From the NCBI RefSeq assembly GCF_029873255.1, contig NZ_CP123622.1:3509001-3573000 (forward strand): DNA of 64,000 nucleotides, given 5' to 3'. Source of the DNA: Pigmentibacter sp. JX0631. GTDB taxonomy: Bacteria; Bdellovibrionota_B; Oligoflexia; Silvanigrellales; Silvanigrellaceae. A program made the translations under genes and the position numbers. Positions 46,577-57,400 of the stretch are shown here, piece after piece (the stretch's first letter is position 1; each line of letters starts with the position of its first letter). The notes beneath the pieces were generated by a model that saw only the letters and a program-made list of their open reading frames with translations, was not told the DNA's origin and made no database searches.

Positions 46577-46596
46577 GGTAGTTGTTACCCTTTACT
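46577..46596 (+). terminator. Short hairpin between the fliG-like and cobW-like genes
   Basis: GGGTA (46577-46581) and TACCC (46587-46591) form a 5-bp, mostly G-C stem, followed by a short T-rich stretch. It may be a weak terminator or attenuate the GTPase gene whose ATG follows at 46610. Confidence 0.3.
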
Positions 46597-46609
46597 TATG
46601 GAGTCTTCA

Positions 46610-47587
46610 ATGACACAACAGCAAAAAGAATTTCCTGTTACCGTAGTTACTGGATTTCTAGGATCAGGAAAAACTACTCTGTTAAATAGAATGTTACAAG
46701 AAAATCATGGAAAAAAAATAGCCGTAATTCTAAATGAAATTGGTGATGTTAATTTAGATTCTGAACTTGTCGTACAAAGCATTGGTGAAGAATTAAAAAT
46801 TATGAATAATGGTTGTGTTTGTTGCACGGTGCGCGGAGATCTCACTAAAATTTGTCTTGATTTAATTAAAAAGAAAATAAATTTTGACCATGTTGTTATT
46901 GAAACTACAGGCATGGCTGATCCAAGCCCTGTCGCGCAAACTTTTTTTATGGATGAAAATCTTCGTAAATATTTTTATCTCGATGCTGTTGTAACTGTAG
47001 TAGATGCAAAGCATATTGATCAGAACTTGGCTGAAATAAAAGAAACTCAAGATCAAATAGGTTTTGCTGATGTTATATTATTAAATAAAGTTGATACAAT
47101 TGATGAGAAAAGACTTCAAGAAGTAGAAAATAAAATAAAAACAATTAATCCAATTGCAAAACTTTTTAGAACTGTTAATTCTAATGTACAAATTGGTGAA
47201 GTTCTTGCAATAAATGCATTTGATCTTCAAGCAAGAATTGAAATAAATCCAGACATTACAAAAGAATATCATGAGCATTCACATGATGATGCTATCCAAA
47301 GTATATATCTAGAAGAAAATAGACCACTGGATATTGAAAAAGTAAATCGTTTTATGCAACTCGTCTTAAATGAATTAGGAAATCAAGTTTTAAGATATAA
47401 AGGAATATTATATATTAAGAATGAATCTAAAAGAATTGTTTTCCAAGGTGTGCATACTACTATGGGAAGTAACGAAGATAGAGAATGGCTACCTGATGAA
47501 GAAAAGAAAACAAGAATTGTCTTTATTGGTCGTCATTTACCAAAAGATGTTTTGGAAGAAGGAATATCCCTTTGCGTGGCTAAGTAA
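46610..47587 (+). CDS. CobW/COG0523-family GTPase (metal chaperone)
   Basis: A P-loop GTPase of 325 residues: VTGFLGSGKTTLLNRML (Walker A), ILNEIGDVNLDSELV, the metal-binding GCVCCTVRGDL (CxCC), ETTGMADPSPV and ILLNKVD (NKxD). A His cluster (HEHSHDD) lies in the linker before the CobW C-terminal domain. Family members insert zinc, cobalt, nickel or iron into target enzymes; which metal cannot be told here. I place the start at the ATG at 46610 because GGAG lies 7 bases upstream. The frame extends to a TTG at 46574 and another ATG at 46598, both weaker. Confidence 0.88.
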   Translation: MTQQQKEFPVTVVTGFLGSGKTTLLNRMLQENHGKKIAVILNEIGDVNLDSELVVQSIGEELKIMNNGCVCCTVRGDLTKICLDLIKKKINFDHVVIETTGMADPSPVAQTFFMDENLRKYFYLDAVVTVVDAKHIDQNLAEIKETQDQIGFADVILLNKVDTIDEKRLQEVENKIKTINPIAKLFRTVNSNVQIGEVLAINAFDLQARIEINPDITKEYHEHSHDDAIQSIYLEENRPLDIEKVNRFMQLVLNELGNQVLRYKGILYIKNESKRIVFQGVHTTMGSNEDREWLPDEEKKTRIVFIGRHLPKDVLEEGISLCVAK

Positions 47588-47609
47588 CATTTGTTTCTTA
47601 AATGTTTTT
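47586..47609 (+). terminator. Weak terminator after the CobW-like gene
   Basis: AACATTT (47586-47592) pairs with AAATGTT (47600-47606), followed by TTT. It has a single G-C pair. It overlaps the last codons of the convergent EcsC-family gene. Confidence 0.35.
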
Positions 47610-48230
47610 AAGGAATGCTTTTTTTGCGACATTTCCTATAGCATTTGTGGTTATTCCATCAAAAGCAGCACCTATAACCCCACCTAGTAATGGAACTGCT
47701 TTACCCAGAACTATTGGGCTCTTTCCACCGGATTTTGCTAATAAACGAAAGCCTATGGCTTTATTCAATTGCATAATAGTTTCTTTACTAATGTTTTGAA
47801 TCACATTATGCAAAACTTTAGAACCTATATTGATCCCAACTTTTTTCAATATCTCTGCCCCAGCAGATCCGCACAAACAAGCAAATACCATTGTTTTCAC
47901 ACGGTCATCATGCACATCATACCCATTCATAATTGCTATAGCAGCAATCATTCTGATTTGGACGAAAGATACACCAGCAATATTAGAAGGTAATGTTACA
48001 GGAATAGCAATAATACCGCCCAACCCAGTTATAAAACCTAAAGTAGCAGCTTTTGTGTTCTGCCAACGGATCAAACTATCAATTTTTTCTTCTAATGAAC
48101 CGTCTTGTTTTAAATATTGTTCTGCTAAAGTAAAAGCACTATCCAAACCAGGTAAATTTTGAGTTAAGGCTTTCTCATAAGCCCAATTTAAAGTCTTTAA
48201 AATTAATGATTCATTTAATTTTTCTACCAT
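47598..48230 (-). CDS. EcsC-family membrane-associated protein
   Basis: 210 residues matching the EcsC family pattern: a helical N-terminus, WQNTKAATLGFITGLGGIIAIPVTLPSNIAG with glycine-rich hydrophobic helices, SFVQIRMIAAIAIMNGYD, and C-terminal GKAVPLLGGVIGAAFDG. EcsC was named from the Bacillus Ecs transporter operon, but the family is widespread and its biochemical role is not defined. AGGT precedes the ATG. It faces the CobW-like gene with a 10-base gap. Confidence 0.75.
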   Translation of the reverse strand: MVEKLNESLILKTLNWAYEKALTQNLPGLDSAFTLAEQYLKQDGSLEEKIDSLIRWQNTKAATLGFITGLGGIIAIPVTLPSNIAGVSFVQIRMIAAIAIMNGYDVHDDRVKTMVFACLCGSAGAEILKKVGINIGSKVLHNVIQNISKETIMQLNKAIGFRLLAKSGGKSPIVLGKAVPLLGGVIGAAFDGITTNAIGNVAKKAFLKNI

Positions 48231-48398
48231 TTATTTACCTTTAAATTATTAAGAAGTAGTAAAATTTCCAGAATACTTGCATAAGCTAGGAAAATTTATC
48301 CTTATGTAGCAAATTTTTGGTAAAATAAAAACAAAATTTTATAAAATCTTAAAATATAACGAATATATGAATGAATTTTCTATTACGAAAGCAACCGA

Positions 48399-49484
48399 TT
48401 GAAAGTGATCACTTTTAATATAAAATCTAAATATTTGTTTTTCGTTACCTGTTCACTTTTATTGAACTTTCATCTTTCTTTTTCTATGGAAAACTCAAAT
48501 AAATTAAATAATAATACAGAAATTGAATTTAATAAAATTGATCACCAATCACATGAAGTTAATTTTGATGAATTAAAAAAAAGTAAAGTAATACATTTAA
48601 ATGAACCAAAAAATATTTCATGTGAATTATATAAAACAAATGAAGGAGAAACTCTTACTAGTATTTTAAGAAAAAAAAAGTACTTTCCAATTTATGGAGA
48701 AAATGGATTTTTAAAAAAAACACTAGAAGTAAATCCTAATATTTCAAATTACAACTTTATACTTCCAGAAGGTGAAAGTATTTGTTTACTTGAAAACAAA
48801 TCAGAAAAAGAGAATAGCGAGCGAAATATAGATGCAAATTTTCACTCATTATTCTTAGAAGGAGGGATAAAATACTTAAGATTGATTGAAATTGATTCTA
48901 CAACAGGTACTGAAGCAAAGCTTTTATCAAGGGCAATACCTTTTGTTGAATTAGGTTTAATTCAACATTGGACAAGTGACTTTAAAAGTTTCTTAGGAAT
49001 TAATTATGCTGTTTCCCAAATTATACAATCCGATTCTAGTGTTGTAATTGGAGACAGTATAATTAGATTAACAAATTATTTTTTAGGTCTAAATTATAAA
49101 TTTAATTATTTATTTTATTCTGAAGTTACAATATCATATGGTGATACATTAGTTGTAAGAGCTATTAGCGATAATACATTAAAAATTGAAAAAATGTCGA
49201 ATATAAAAGCAAAATTTTTAGGAGGTATTAATTTTTTAGCAATTGACAATATTTTATTTAATAGTGAAATTGGTTTTTTATTAAATACAAAATATAACAA
49301 TGAAATATACAATTCAGATTATGGAAAAGGTTACGAAGGAGCTTTAGTAATATTATTAATTAGCAAAGACTGGGAATTAAGAGGAAGATTATATTATAAC
49401 CATTATTCAACATACGTGCAACCCGTTACTTTTGATTATACAGAGGTTGGTATTTCAATTCGCCTTACAGCAGATCTGGAGTAA
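48399..49484 (+). CDS. LysM-like exported outer-membrane barrel protein
   Basis: 361 residues: signal peptide (KYLFFVTCSLLLNFHLSFS), a short acidic linker, a LysM-like domain with the shared insertion (CELYKTNEGETLTSILRKKK, PIYGENGFLKKTLEVNP), and a ~215-residue C-terminal barrel related to the one at 39517-40527. The start is uncertain. The frame begins with TTG at 48399, with a GTG two codons on; the first ATG is at codon 30, after the signal peptide, so a non-ATG start is needed. No good ribosome site is visible. It ends 2 bases from the convergent DsbA-like gene. Confidence 0.65.
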   Translation: MKVITFNIKSKYLFFVTCSLLLNFHLSFSMENSNKLNNNTEIEFNKIDHQSHEVNFDELKKSKVIHLNEPKNISCELYKTNEGETLTSILRKKKYFPIYGENGFLKKTLEVNPNISNYNFILPEGESICLLENKSEKENSERNIDANFHSLFLEGGIKYLRLIEIDSTTGTEAKLLSRAIPFVELGLIQHWTSDFKSFLGINYAVSQIIQSDSSVVIGDSIIRLTNYFLGLNYKFNYLFYSEVTISYGDTLVVRAISDNTLKIEKMSNIKAKFLGGINFLAIDNILFNSEIGFLLNTKYNNEIYNSDYGKGYEGALVILLISKDWELRGRLYYNHYSTYVQPVTFDYTEVGISIRLTADLE

Positions 49485-49486
49485 TA

Positions 49487-50584
49487 TTAATTAATTTCAT
49501 TTTTTATCCTACTTTCTAATTCATTCATAGAAAAATTCAATTCCCTTTTATTTATATATAAAGTAGGTGATCCTTTAAAACCATTTGTTGAATATAATTT
49601 ATTTTGGACAGAAATTAATGTATCATTTATTTTTCTAGATTCTAAACAAGTACTAAAATTTTTTATCTCAATTTTCGTATTTCCTGCAATACTTATTACT
49701 TTCTTTTTAATTTCATCACTTTTTAAATTTTCATTACTACTATTCTTTGCTATCTGCGCAAGAACTTTTCTAGAATAATCCCAATATTTGTCATTACCTT
49801 GCTCTTGAGCACAAAATGCACCTTTTGCAAAATAGCCACTTTGCGAATCTAAATTTGCAGTATAAGGTATATTTATAAAATTAATTTTTCCCCCATATTT
49901 TTTATAAATATCTTCAATTTTATTTTCTAGATCAATACTTTTAGGATTTGTAAAATCAATAATACTAATTAAAGATATATTCGTATTCATATTTCCACGT
50001 TTTGGAAATACACTCACATCAAATAGTAAAGGATCACCTAAAGGTTGGTTTATATATGTTGTATATTTTTTATTACTTATTAATTCTGATATTTTCTGCT
50101 CAGAAATTAAATTCATTTTTTCATAATTAAGTTGAAATTGAATTTGAATTTTTAATTTATCAAATCCTTGGCCTGCAAATACATTAGCACCATGTTCTTT
50201 CATCATTTTATTATAATAGTTCAATGCATCTTCTTCAGTAGCCTGATTAAATTTTACAAGATCAAATAAACTTGGAATGTAATTTTTATCAAAATTTTTC
50301 TTTTGTTCTTTGGCTAGTATAATTCTTAATGCTAAATGATCTGCAAAGCGTTTTTCGGCATTATAAATATTATTTTCAATATTGGTATATTCTAAAATCA
50401 AATCATTTGGCAAATCAGCATTTGTCCAATCTTTATCATCTATTTTAACAATTTTTTTTACCAATATATTTTGATTTAAAGAAAATTTATTTTGAATAAA
50501 ATGATATGCTAGAAAAAGAAGTAATCCTGTTAGCACTCCAGAGACATATAAAAAAAAATAAAATAATTTGATCCGCTTCTTCAT
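49487..50584 (-). CDS. DsbA-like thioredoxin-fold protein without a CXXC active site
   Basis: 365 residues anchored by one N-terminal membrane span (LFYFFLYVSGVLTGLLLFLAYHF), with the rest probably periplasmic. The C-terminal ~170 residues follow the DsbA/BdbD pattern: LISIIDFTNPKSIDLENKIEDIY (family: DFxCPxC), INFINIPYTANLDSQSGYFAKGAFCAQEQGNDKYWDY, STCLES and GSPTLYIN (cis-Pro loop). The CxxC is replaced by NPKS at about 213-216, so it cannot be a thiol oxidant. A ~110-residue helical domain precedes it. It directly follows the giant FN3 lipoprotein on the same strand (47 bases) and may assist it as a chaperone. The start is the ATG at 50584 with AGGGGGAT; a TTG one codon earlier is possible. 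Confidence 0.7.
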   Translation of the reverse strand: MKKRIKLFYFFLYVSGVLTGLLLFLAYHFIQNKFSLNQNILVKKIVKIDDKDWTNADLPNDLILEYTNIENNIYNAEKRFADHLALRIILAKEQKKNFDKNYIPSLFDLVKFNQATEEDALNYYNKMMKEHGANVFAGQGFDKLKIQIQFQLNYEKMNLISEQKISELISNKKYTTYINQPLGDPLLFDVSVFPKRGNMNTNISLISIIDFTNPKSIDLENKIEDIYKKYGGKINFINIPYTANLDSQSGYFAKGAFCAQEQGNDKYWDYSRKVLAQIAKNSSNENLKSDEIKKKVISIAGNTKIEIKNFSTCLESRKINDTLISVQNKLYSTNGFKGSPTLYINKRELNFSMNELESRIKNEIN

Positions 50585-50631
50585 CAAAGTATCCCCCTAA
50601 AATTGAATTCTAGGAATTATAATAGCATACT

Positions 50632-51470
50632 TTAATAGATACTAATTCCATATCCTTTTCCAAACCCAGAGCTGCTAGAACAACTAGCGGCTGAAGGAAT
50701 TGAACCATTGGCAGCGATAGGACACGAATAAACAACCCCAACTGAATTTACAATATAGACATCACTACTATTAGGTGTACTTGTTATTGCCCATATTGTT
50801 CCAAAACCATTTGCAGTATTCGTACAAGTTGAACTAGCAGGAAATACTCCGCTAGTGAATGGACAGACGTACACGTTTCCATTTGAATACCCACCTACAT
50901 ATGCGTAACTACCATTATAACCCATACCCCAAGCACCTGTAAAAGTACTAGATTGTGAACAACCAGAAAAGTTTGGAACGACTCCACCGCTTAATGGACA
51001 AGATGTTACTTTATTAACAGAAGAATAATTTGCAAGATAAAAATAATTATTTTTTACAAAACCGGCATAAGCCTTATTAAATCCAGTTCCAACTGAGCAA
51101 CCACTAGAATTTGGAATTGAACCGTTACCTTGTACAGGACATGAATATATTGTACCTGCACTATACATGACTACATACACATAATTATTAGCATAATAAA
51201 TTGTTGGATAGGCAGGAAATGAATCACTGAATCCTGTACTTTTTAAACACCCTGAAGCAGTTGCTGGGATAGTATTATTTGTTATGGGACATGCATAAAC
51301 AAAACCAGAACTATTTACCACGTACAAAAATGAACTTGAAGCAGATACGCTGTACAAACTTCCATACCCCGTTGATGCAGCACAACTTGCAGCATTAGGC
51401 ACCGCTCCACCAGACAAAGTACAAGTATAAACAGAACCATTATTATCACCGATATATGTTACTGTCGCTG
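50632..51470 (-). repeat. Six-bladed Cys-paired C-terminal propeller of the giant lipoprotein
   Basis: Six repeats of about 45-50 residues, each with a YV-type strand, (T/S/A/V)C(P/T), a Gly-Ser turn, IPxSxxC and GFG. Every blade has two cysteines 12-14 residues apart. The count suits a closed six-bladed beta-propeller at the tip of the fibre. Confidence 0.65.
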
Positions 51471-54400
51471 GAACTGGAAAATTAACTGTGTATGCACTGC
51501 GAACAATTTCCATATTACTAAAATTTAATGCAGCATTTGTCCATGCTGCAGCAAATGCTAAGTATCCATTCAATGTAAAATTTTGTTGAGTTCCATTCCT
51601 TGGAAAATTTCCTAATATAAAATTACCGCCTCCTAGAGCTGAAGCATTTGTTGAAGGTAATGTTTGAGTTCCATTTGTATCTAAAATATTTGAAGAACCG
51701 CTTAAAGATCTACCGACAAAATTATATCCAACATTACTGTTCGTAATTGTTTGATTTGCTAAATCATCTCGAAAATTATTTCCACTTCCATTATTAAAAC
51801 CAAATCCATTTGTTGAACTCGCTGATGAATTATTTGAATATCCAAAAATTCCATTAAAGTTAGTTGAACTAGGATTTTGTGCATAAGCTACTATTGTTGA
51901 AGGTTGTGTTGAATTAAATATTGAAGAATTAGAAATTGCTATTCCATAATTAGGAGCTGGCGCCAAAGCAGAGCTACCTAAAACACCATTTTGATCCCAA
52001 GCAAATGCAGCTGTAGATAAAGTAGAATTATGTTGATCACAATATAAGTCAAACACAGTTCTATTACTTATGCTTCCATATCCTGCATTTTGTTGTTTTT
52101 GCATTGCATATAACACATCTGGAATAGAAATATTATTTGTAATTAAATTATCAAGGAAATTTTTAATTTGCCCTTGCCCAGCAGCTGTTAATGAATATCC
52201 AGAGATACTGCTAACTCTATTTGTATAATCTGTTATTATTCCATTTGTATTTATTCCATTTGTTGTTGAATTTCCATTAATACAAACTTTACTACTACCT
52301 AAAAAGTTTGAACATGTTACACATGAAGTCAACACTTTACACAGATCGGCTGTTTGAGTAGTATAAGTTGAAGAAGTAGCACCACTTATTAAATTATTAT
52401 TTGCATACCAACTATAAGTACAATTTGAAGAATCGCTCCATGTACCTAAAGTAGTCGATAAAACATTTCCTGTTGAGGTAATAATATTTGAATTAGAACT
52501 AAATCCTGCACCTGACAAAACAGGCACTACAGTATTAACAGGTGAGCTATAAGTTACGGTTGCAATATTAGAGTTTGCAGTAGTATTAAAAGCATTCGTG
52601 GCTGTAACAACATAATAATAAACTGTTCCATTAACTGGATTTGTTAAATCTGAACAGAACGTATTTGTCAAATTAGAATTAGCGCAAGTTCCGGAAGTTA
52701 AAGTTACATATCCACTGCCTGATGCTGTAGAGCGTTTTACCGTATAAGTTATTGTTGCATTTCCTGGACTTGCTGTCCAATTTACAGAAATAGATCCAGC
52801 CCCAGAAATTGTAGCTGTAACACCTGTTGGAGGAGTTGTTTGAGTAACAGTGCTAACAGAGCTTGATTGAACAGTCGTTCCCGCTGAATTAATTGCTTGT
52901 ACTGCATAATAATAAATATTTCCGGGAGAACCTCCTGTATCAGAACAAGTTAATGAACTAATACCTGCAGGAGTACAAGTTCCTGTTGCAAAAGTTGAAA
53001 AGCTTCCAGCTAAATTAGTTGACGATCGTAATACGATATAACTTATTGCAGAATTTCCTGGACTTGCACTCCAAGAAATATTTATCGTCGTAGTATTAGT
53101 AGCTGTTGCTGAAATTGTTGTTGGTGTATTCGTCGGTAATGTAACAGTTACATTACTTGAAGTTGTAGTTGTTCCTCCTGCATTTGTGGCTGAAATATTG
53201 TAAAAATAAATATTTCCTGCAGTGGCAGTAGAATCTAAACAATTTGCAGTAGATGCTGTGACTGTTACGTTGCATACTATTTGTGAAAAACCAGATCCAC
53301 TATTTAACGATCGAAACACATTATATGTTGTGGCAGCTGATCCGGGACTCACAGTCCAAGATAGGGTTACAGAAGACGAAGAAGTTGCCGTCGCACTTAG
53401 ACCAGTTGGAGTAGTTGTTAAAGTTGTTGCTGTTGTTTGGACAGAATTTGAAGTTGTTCCCGCACTATTCGTTGCTGTAACCACATAGTAATATTGTGTT
53501 CCTATCGTTAATCCAGAATCAGTACATGTAATACCTGATAAATTCCCAAAACATCCACTGCCACTAGGAATAGCAGTAAATGTTGTCCCATTTATGGAAC
53601 GCAAAACATTGTATGTAACAGAGGCACTGCCAGGACTTGCTGTCCAATTTAAAGCTATTGAAGTTGTACTTGCAGTAGTAGCAACAAGTGTTGTTGGCGC
53701 TGTTGTTGGTAATGTTACTGAAACTTCAATGGAATTAGCTGAAGTACTTCCTCCAGTTGATGCCGTGAGAACATAATAATATGTAACACCCGGAAGAACA
53801 CTCGCATCATTGCATGATACCACTGGTGAACTTAGCGCACTACTACAGGTTCCAGATGTAGGAGATATATAAGGCCCACCTGTTGTTGTCGATCTTTTAA
53901 TATTATAAATTACACTACTTCCAGGGCTTGCTACCCAGCCGATATTAACTAACACTGAACTTGCTGCAGTTGCAGTTATTGAAGTAGGAGCAGTTGTAGG
54001 AGTTGTTACGTTTATTTCAAATGAATTAATCGATGCTCCTGCTGCTGTATTTGCTTTAATTATATAAAAATATTTTATACCAGGTGTGACAGAAGTATCT
54101 TGACAAGTTAAAACTGTTATATTTCCTGTGCATGCTCCACTTGTTAAAGTTGTATATGGACCACCTGTTACTAATGAACGAAATATTGTATAAGTTATAT
54201 TTGTTGTACCAGGACTTACTGACCAAGATAAATTCACTTGAGAAGAACTGGCTGCCATAGCGGTAAATGTATTTGGGGGAGAAGTAAAACTAGTTGCAGA
54301 TATTTCACTCGAATTTACTGAAGTACCACCAGGATTTGTCGCTGTTAATACATAAAAATAAGTTGTTCCTGGTGCAACAGTACTATCAATACAAGTAACG

Positions 54401-57400
54401 GCGCTAATATTTTTACAACCAGTAACTGGTGAATAAGCTCCTCCAGAAGTAGATGATCGACTTAATGTATATGTTGTACCAGAAGAATTCCCAGTTACTG
54501 TTGACCAGTTCATTTGAATTTGAGTTGTATTAATAGGATTGGCAGTTAATGAAGTTGGTGGATTTGGTGGTGAAGTTACTGTAATTTCATTTGAAAATGC
54601 GGTTGTTCCTGCACTATTTGTTGCTGATATAACATAGTAATACGTCGAACCAGATGCAATACTTGAATCTGTACATATGTTAGTTGTTACTATAGCACCA
54701 CAAGTTCCACTAGAACCACTTAACGAAACATAACCACTACCACTAACATTAGAGCGAAAAATGTTATAATTTATTGCAGAGTTACCAGGACTAACAACCC
54801 AATATAAATTAGCACTTGTTGTTGTTAACGATGCTAAACTTAATCCACTGGGGGGATTTGTTGGTAAAGTTAATTGTTTTTCAGAGGTAGATAATATATT
54901 TCCTGACGAATTTTGTCCTTTAATTCGCATAAAATATGAATTTCCTGGCGACAAATTATTTAATGCTATTGAAGTTGTTGTTACAGGTCCTTGACTACCA
55001 GTGTATGTACCAGAAACAGCACCATATTGAAGAGTATAATTTTGTGCACCACTTGCTGACGACCAATTAATATTAGCGGATGTTGAATTCACTGGGCTCA
55101 AACTTGTAAAATCAAAAGGGGCAATTGACATTCCTGAAATTTCAGAACTTTGAAATGTTCCACCTACAGATAAGTTTGCAACTAAGGCAAAGTAATAGGT
55201 AACCCCGTTAGATAAGCCTGTAGCAGTACAACTAGTTCCAACTAAATTAGAGCATCCTGATGCTATTTGGCCGCCACTTATAGCATTTCCTGATGAAGTT
55301 GAAAAATAAATATTATATGTAGTTGCATTTACTACACTAGCCCAATTTAATGAAATTTGCGATGAAGCAATTCCTGAAATTGTCAAAGTATTACCTAATG
55401 GTGTACTGCTTACTTCTGAAGTTGAATTAGTTGCGCTTGAATTTACACCAGTGTTATTTGCAAAAACAGTAAAGTAATAAGTTGTTCCGTTTGTTAACCC
55501 TGTTGCAGTACACGTTAAAGTAACAATAGAAACACAACCTGTAACATTAGTACCTGAAGATGAACCACCTAAAGTGGTAGATGATTTCACAGTATAATTT
55601 GCCGCGCCAGAAGCAGAATTCCAATTTAAAGTAATTTGGCCAGATGAAGAAGAAATAGTTGTAATCGAAAAAGATCCAATAGGTGTTACAGTAACTTGAT
55701 TTGAATTAGCAGAAACTCCACCACTTGTATTTGCATTAACAACATAGTAATAAGTTGTGCCAAGAAAAACCGAATTATCTGATGCTGATGTTGAATTAAT
55801 ACCTGATTGGACGACTGAATATGAGGCTCCAGAAGTTTGGGAACGACTTAATGAATAAGTAATTAGTGCCGCAGTACCAGTACTTGCTGTCCATGTAAAA
55901 TTCACAAATGATCCGCCGGCAGTTGCAGATAAACCAGTAGGTGCCGTTGTTGGTGTTACTGTATTTATTTCTATAGAATTTCCTGTAGTACCATTTGAAT
56001 TCGTCGCTCTAACGATATAAAAATATGCAGTACCAGCCGCAACAGAACTATCAGTACAATTTAATGAACTAATAGCTACACAACCAACGACATTTGTATA
56101 TGGTCCACCTGTTGTTGAAGAACGTAAAACTGTATATGTATTAGGAAGAAGCCCAGGACTTGGAGCCCAAGTCATCACAATATTAGTTGAAGTTATAGTA
56201 GTAAATGAAAATCCTGTCGGAGGACTGGTCGGCATATTTACTGTTACTTCATTTGAAGCTATTGATGTTCCCCCTGAATTTATTGCTGTGACAATATAGT
56301 AGTATTTATATCCGGGTAAAGCTGTAGAATCTATGCAAGTTAAAACTGTTACGTTATTACAACTCCCTGAAGTTAACGGAGAGTAATTAGAACCACTAGT
56401 TACTGATCTGCTAACTTGATATGTTACATTTGCAGAACCCGTACTCGCGCCCCAAGCTAAATTTACATTTGTACTACTTGTTGCAGTAGCAGTTAAAGTC
56501 GATGGCGCATTTGTTATCGTAGTTGCTGAAACTTCACTCGATAATGGAGAACTACCCCCTCCATTTATTGCTGTTATTGTATAGAAATAAGTAACTCCTG
56601 CAGACAATCCTGAATCAGAACAAGAGCTAGTTGAGGTACTTAAATTTCCTGAACACCCTCCACTTGCTACGTTAACATACCCACTTCCAGATGTAGTTGA
56701 TCTACCAACAACATAACTGATAACAGAATTTCCTGGACTTAAATTCCATGAAAGATTTATAGTTGAAGACGATGCAGTTACTGCAACTACATTTGTTGGT
56801 GCAGTAGTAGGTACTGTTACTGTTACTTGATTTGAATTATTTGTTGTACCTGCAAGATTAGTTGCATTTACTATATAATAATAAACAAATCCTGGATTTA
56901 CTGAAGTATCAGTACAATTAGTTACACTAAGCGCACTATTTGAACAAGTGCCTGCAGTTACTAACGAATAAGATGATCCAGAAATAACAGATCTTTTAAC
57001 AGTATATGAAACAGATGATCCACTACTCGGACTAGCAGTCCATGACAAATTAATTGCCGAGGAAGAACTGGCTGAACCAATTAAATTAGTGGGAGCCATT
57101 GTTGGCATTGTTACTGAAGCCTCAACTGAATTAGCTGAACTCCCTCCCGCTGTATTTGCAATTACGACATAGTAATACACAGTTCCGGGTGACAGATTTT
57201 GATCTGTACACGTTGTACTTGCCACAAGCGCAGAACATGTTCCAGAAATTATAGAAGTATAACCACTACCACTTACAGTTGATCTTTTTACTGTATAAGT
57301 AACGTTATTTGTTGAACCCACACTAGCAGTCCAAGATAAGGTAACAGAAGTTGACCCTGTAGCTGTAGCTACCAAATTTGTAGGTGTGTTAGCAGCGGTA

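Noticed and set aside
53222-53776. Plus-strand frames (88 and 60 codons) inside the giant lipoprotein gene
   Set aside because: They are antisense shadows of the repetitive Ser/Thr-rich coding sequence, without start signals.
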